Of a DNA stretch of 64,000 nucleotides, positions 61,160-64,000 are shown piece after piece; position 1 is the first letter of the stretch; each line of letters begins with the position of its first letter. This DNA is from Ustilago trichophora (Eukaryota; Basidiomycota; Ustilaginomycetes; Ustilaginales; Ustilaginaceae): positions 372,001-436,000 of the forward strand of contig OOIN01000021.1 in assembly GCA_900323505.1 (NCBI GenBank), read 5' to 3'. The position numbers and the translations under genes are program-made. The notes under the pieces were generated by a model, which worked only from the letters and a program-made list of their open reading frames with translations, was not told the DNA's origin and did no database searches.

Positions 61160-63286
61160 ATGATAGTCGGGTCCACCTTCAGATCTGTTGCTATCTCTTC
61201 GCCTCCATCATCGTATTTGCGCTTTCGATCAGCACGAACAACTTTGCGAGTGAAACACCTCCACACGTCTGCTTTCAAGCTGTCTCCTATCCCGTTCACA
61301 AATTCCTCCGTCGTCGCACGAGGCAACCTACTTCAAGCTTCCGGTAACGGCGTCGCTCTACGATTCTCTGGCCCCCAACAGCAGAGCTTTGGTCTTCAGC
61401 ACCTCAATAACCGATCCGCCTCCACTTTGACCACTACCAACGACAAAATGGGCGCTATCGCAACAGGAAGGGTCGACACCACCAAGCAAGTCCAGGCTCT
61501 TCGTGAGCTCATGGCCAAGCACGGTGTTGATGCCTATGTCGTTCCTTCTGGTGACGAGCATGCTTCCGAGTACCCGGCTGAGTCGGATCTGCGTCGCGGC
61601 TACATTACTGGATTTACCGGCTCTGCGGGTTCCGCCGTGGTGACTACGAACAAGGCGCTTCTTTTCACGGATGGCCGATACTTCCTCCAGGCAGGCCAGC
61701 AGCTCGAGCCATCGGTGTGGACGCTGATGAAGCAGGGTGAGCCCAATGTGCCCACTTGGCAGGAGTATCTCTCCAAGAACCTCCCCGCCAAGTCCAAGAT
61801 CGGCATGGATGCCTCGCTCATCTCGGCCGACGATGCCAAGGACATCACCGCCGAGCTCTCCAAGATTGGTTCCAGCCTCGTGTCTATCCGCGACAACCTG
61901 GTCGACCAAGTCTGGTCCGACCGCCCTGCCCGACCAGGCCAACCTATCTTTGTCCTCAAGGACGAAATCGCCGGTCGCTCGTCTTCCGACAAGATCCGCG
62001 AGCTTCGCGAAGAGATCAAGAAGAAATCGGCCCACGGATTCGTCGCCAACATGCTCGACGAAACCGCCTGGCTCTTCAACCTTCGTGGCACCGATGTACC
62101 TTACAACCCGGTGTTTTTCAGCTTTGCCCTTGTCCTCCTCGACAAGGTTCTGCTCTACGTCAACGATAGCCAGCTCAACGACGAGGTGAAGAAGGCTTTG
62201 GGAGCAGAGGTGACCCTTCGACCGTATGAAGAATTTTACAACGATCTGCACAAGGTCGGAGCAGAGCTCGGAGAAGGGCACAAGATTTTGATCGGAAAGA
62301 GTGCCTCTTTGGCTGTGCAGGAGGCGCTGGGTGGAGCTGGAAAGGTGGAGATTGTACGATCGATTGTCGGCGATCAGAAATCGATCAAGAACGAAGTCGA
62401 GTTGGAAGGGTTCCGTCAGAGTCACATTCGCGATGGTGCCGCTCTCTGCCAGTACTTTGCCTGGCTCGAAGAACAGCTTCATGCAGGTAACAAGGTGACC
62501 GAGTCTCAAGGTGCCGATAAGCTTAGCGAGTATCGTCAGACTCTGGAGCATTTCAGGGGCGAAAGTTTCACCACCATCTCGTCTACGGGACCCAATGGTG
62601 CTATCATCCACTACAGTCCCGATCCGGCCAATTGCCCCGCTATCGATGTCAACGAGATCTACCTGTGTGATTCGGGAGCACAGTTTACGGATGGTACTAC
62701 CGACGTTACTAGGACTTGGCATTTTGGTACGCCTGCCGCTGAGCACGTTCGGGCATTTACGAGGGTTTTGCAGGGTCATATTGCCATTGATCGGGCAATT
62801 TTCCCCAAAGGAACTACTGGGTATCTTCTCGACGTCCTCGCCCGTCGCGCGCTCTGGGAAGACGGTCTCGACTACCGTCACGGAACAGGTCACGGTGTAG
62901 GACACTTCCTCAACGTCCACGAAGGTCCTCAGGGAATCGGTACCCGTGCCGTCTTCAACGAGACTAGCTTGAAGGAAAACATGGTGGTCTCCAACGAACC
63001 TGGTTACTACGAAGACGGCAAATGGGGAATCAGAATCGAAAACCTCGTCATCGTTCGTCGTGCTACAACCCCCAACAACTTTGGAAACAAGGGCTACTTG
63101 ACTTTCGAACACCTCACCATGTGTCCCATCCAGGTCTCGTTGGTAGATTCAGACTTGCTGACAAGGGAGGATAAGAAATGGTTGAACGATTACCATGATG
63201 AAGTGTTGGCAAAGGTTGGTCCATTGCTCGAGAAGGATCAGAGGGCGTTGACTTGGTTGAAGAAGCAGTGCGCTGCCCGGGTTTAA
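61160..63286 (+). CDS. Xaa-Pro aminopeptidase (aminopeptidase P, M24B)
   Basis: The enzyme removes N-terminal residues preceding proline, using two metal ions. The creatinase-like N-terminal domain (ALRELMAKHGVDAYVVPSGDEH ... LFTDGRYFLQA) precedes the pita-bread domain with metal ligands in DSGAQFTDGTTDVTRT (about 505-518), HGTGHGVGHFLNVHEGPQGIG (His near 581), NEPGYY (Glu near 612) and FEHLT (Glu near 648). The first 96 residues are Arg/Ser/Thr-rich without such homology and look like a mitochondrial presequence. A second ATG at 61448 (MGAIATGRVDT) starts exactly where cytosolic homologues start. One gene may therefore supply both compartments. The product is 708 aa from the first ATG and 612 from the second, the latter close to cytosolic APP1. 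Confidence 0.93.
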   Translation: MIVGSTFRSVAISSPPSSYLRFRSARTTLRVKHLHTSAFKLSPIPFTNSSVVARGNLLQASGNGVALRFSGPQQQSFGLQHLNNRSASTLTTTNDKMGAIATGRVDTTKQVQALRELMAKHGVDAYVVPSGDEHASEYPAESDLRRGYITGFTGSAGSAVVTTNKALLFTDGRYFLQAGQQLEPSVWTLMKQGEPNVPTWQEYLSKNLPAKSKIGMDASLISADDAKDITAELSKIGSSLVSIRDNLVDQVWSDRPARPGQPIFVLKDEIAGRSSSDKIRELREEIKKKSAHGFVANMLDETAWLFNLRGTDVPYNPVFFSFALVLLDKVLLYVNDSQLNDEVKKALGAEVTLRPYEEFYNDLHKVGAELGEGHKILIGKSASLAVQEALGGAGKVEIVRSIVGDQKSIKNEVELEGFRQSHIRDGAALCQYFAWLEEQLHAGNKVTESQGADKLSEYRQTLEHFRGESFTTISSTGPNGAIIHYSPDPANCPAIDVNEIYLCDSGAQFTDGTTDVTRTWHFGTPAAEHVRAFTRVLQGHIAIDRAIFPKGTTGYLLDVLARRALWEDGLDYRHGTGHGVGHFLNVHEGPQGIGTRAVFNETSLKENMVVSNEPGYYEDGKWGIRIENLVIVRRATTPNNFGNKGYLTFEHLTMCPIQVSLVDSDLLTREDKKWLNDYHDEVLAKVGPLLEKDQRALTWLKKQCAARV

Positions 63287-63526
63287 GGGTCTAGCGTGAC
63301 CCCATTGAGTTCGTTCTTTGGCAGAAACACTTGCTTTATTCTCTCCATTAGCAATATAAACCTCTCTCTCTCTCTCTCTCTTGCAATACTACACTTCAGA
63401 TGGCGACAGGCTTTGGAATTCACAGTGTGTGAGGCTGGGTTGATGATGCCAAAACCCCACGATGAGACTATGCATCAAAAGATCAATTAGGAGGCTGTCC
63501 CGCTCCAGAAGAGTTGCCCAAAGAGG

Positions 63527-63559
<33 letters not shown>

Positions 63560-63579
63560 TCGGAATTTGGGCAGAAAAA
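63287..63579. other. 3' flank of aminopeptidase P with TC run and poly-A tract
   Basis: It contains a (CT)n run at about 63362-63381 and a 31-base A run at 63527-63557. The TTTTTT next to the tRNA 3' end (63575-63580 as plus-strand A) is its pol III terminator. Confidence 0.6.
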
Positions 63580-63580
63580 A
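63574..63580 (-). terminator. Pol III oligo-T terminator of tRNA-Arg
   Basis: On the minus strand a run of six T follows directly on the discriminator region of the tRNA, the normal RNA polymerase III stop signal. Confidence 0.8.
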
Positions 63581-63675
63581 GAGTCCTACGGGGATTGAAC
63601 CCGCGACCTGCAGAATACCTAGAAGGAACTTCGATTGCACCGAAGTCTGCCGCTCTACTGCTGAGCTAAAGACCC
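63580..63675 (-). tRNA. tRNA-Arg(UCG) with a 24-base intron
   Basis: Read on the minus strand from 63675, acceptor GGGTCTT pairs with AGGACTC (two G-T wobbles), the D-stem is GCTC/GAGC, the anticodon stem GCAGA/TCTGC, and the T-arm is GCGGG-TTCAATC-CCCGT. The anticodon loop C-T-TCG-G gives anticodon UCG, reading CGA arginine codons. An intron at 63639-63616 sits one base 3' of the anticodon, the canonical place, and contains CGAAG that pairs with the anticodon-loop CTTCG. A variable loop of five bases and a run of T directly downstream (pol III terminator) complete the gene. The discriminator base is T. Confidence 0.9.
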
Positions 63676-64000
63676 TTCTTTCCATCACACAAAGCTTATT
63701 GTTAATATATACTCATATGATCTTGTAGCAAGATCTGGGAATTCAGACAAACTGTTCGCACACGAACGGTACAGATAAGCTACAGACATATGACAAGAGT
63801 CGACAGAATAGATTAAGCAAACCGCAGAAAAGAAAAATAACAGGAGGTTGAAATGGCGGTACAAAGAATCTCAAGTCAGAGTGACTTTCGGAAGAAGGTG
63901 TCGGGGGTATGCTAGGATTCGTCTCTGTCGTGAGTTGTGTACGGATCTTCCGTGGATCTTTCCCTCGGGATACTTTGCTCTTTGGGATCGAGATGTGGTT
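63676..64000. other. Right-hand edge of the window
   Basis: No gene, repeat or RNA was recognised in the last 325 bases. Confidence 0.5.

Noticed and set aside
61358..63112. 584-codon open frame antisense to aminopeptidase P
   Set aside because: It is fully opposite the M24B enzyme, with no domain, and is a codon-bias shadow.
1..64000. Transposase, reverse transcriptase, CRISPR array or prophage
   Set aside because: No such motif or spacer array was seen on either strand; the repeats present are microsatellites and local gene duplications.

Overview
The window looks like nuclear chromosomal DNA of a smut fungus (Ustilaginales, Basidiomycota). The reasons are long, mostly intron-poor genes with serine/alanine-rich insertions, short GT-AG introns, basidiomycete-type versions of house-keeping genes, and a tandem array of small secreted proteins of the kind that makes up smut effector clusters. 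The species cannot be fixed from the sequence alone.

Region 1 (about 1-12,950) is an array of seven intron-less, same-strand genes for secreted proteins that I cannot match to a named family. Six have a visible signal peptide and the first is cut by the window edge. They share a modular build: a signal peptide; a short Pro/Thr/Gly-rich stretch that in five of them ends in a dibasic site near residue 52-64; often a Trp-rich motif; one to three copies of a small module centred on G-x-x-F-[FYHL]-V ... [FV]-x-[FY]; and a C-terminal amphipathic motif of the type W-x-x-L-T-x-G-A-[KR]-x-x-F. Flanking DNA (5' leaders, 3' flanks and promoter blocks) is repeated between genes, so the array grew by tandem duplication of gene-plus-promoter units, followed by deletion and internal duplication. 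This is the most interesting part of the window.

Region 2 (about 13,000-63,300) is ordinary core genome with chromatin, chromosome and house-keeping genes: ARP6 (SWR1-type actin-related protein), COX19 (copper chaperone for cytochrome oxidase), alanine aminotransferase, an unrecognised low-complexity protein with a conserved core, a SET/MYND methyltransferase-like protein, PDS5 (cohesin regulator), a SET3-like PHD/SET protein, BRR2 (spliceosomal helicase), a long-chain acyl-CoA synthetase, EAF3/MRG15 (chromodomain), KAR5 (nuclear fusion; ten exons worked out here), a CDC3-type septin, S-adenosylhomocysteine hydrolase and aminopeptidase P.

Region 3 (63,580-63,675) holds an intron-containing tRNA-Arg(UCG) on the minus strand. 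Long intergenic regions carry microsatellites (GA about 33 units, poly-A of 47, CGCAA, CCAT and GGCT repeats), MCB-like ACGCGT sites upstream of PDS5 and in the SMYD-like upstream region, and a degenerate repeat-rich stretch at about 57.0-57.7 kb. No transposase, CRISPR array, rRNA or viral gene was seen.
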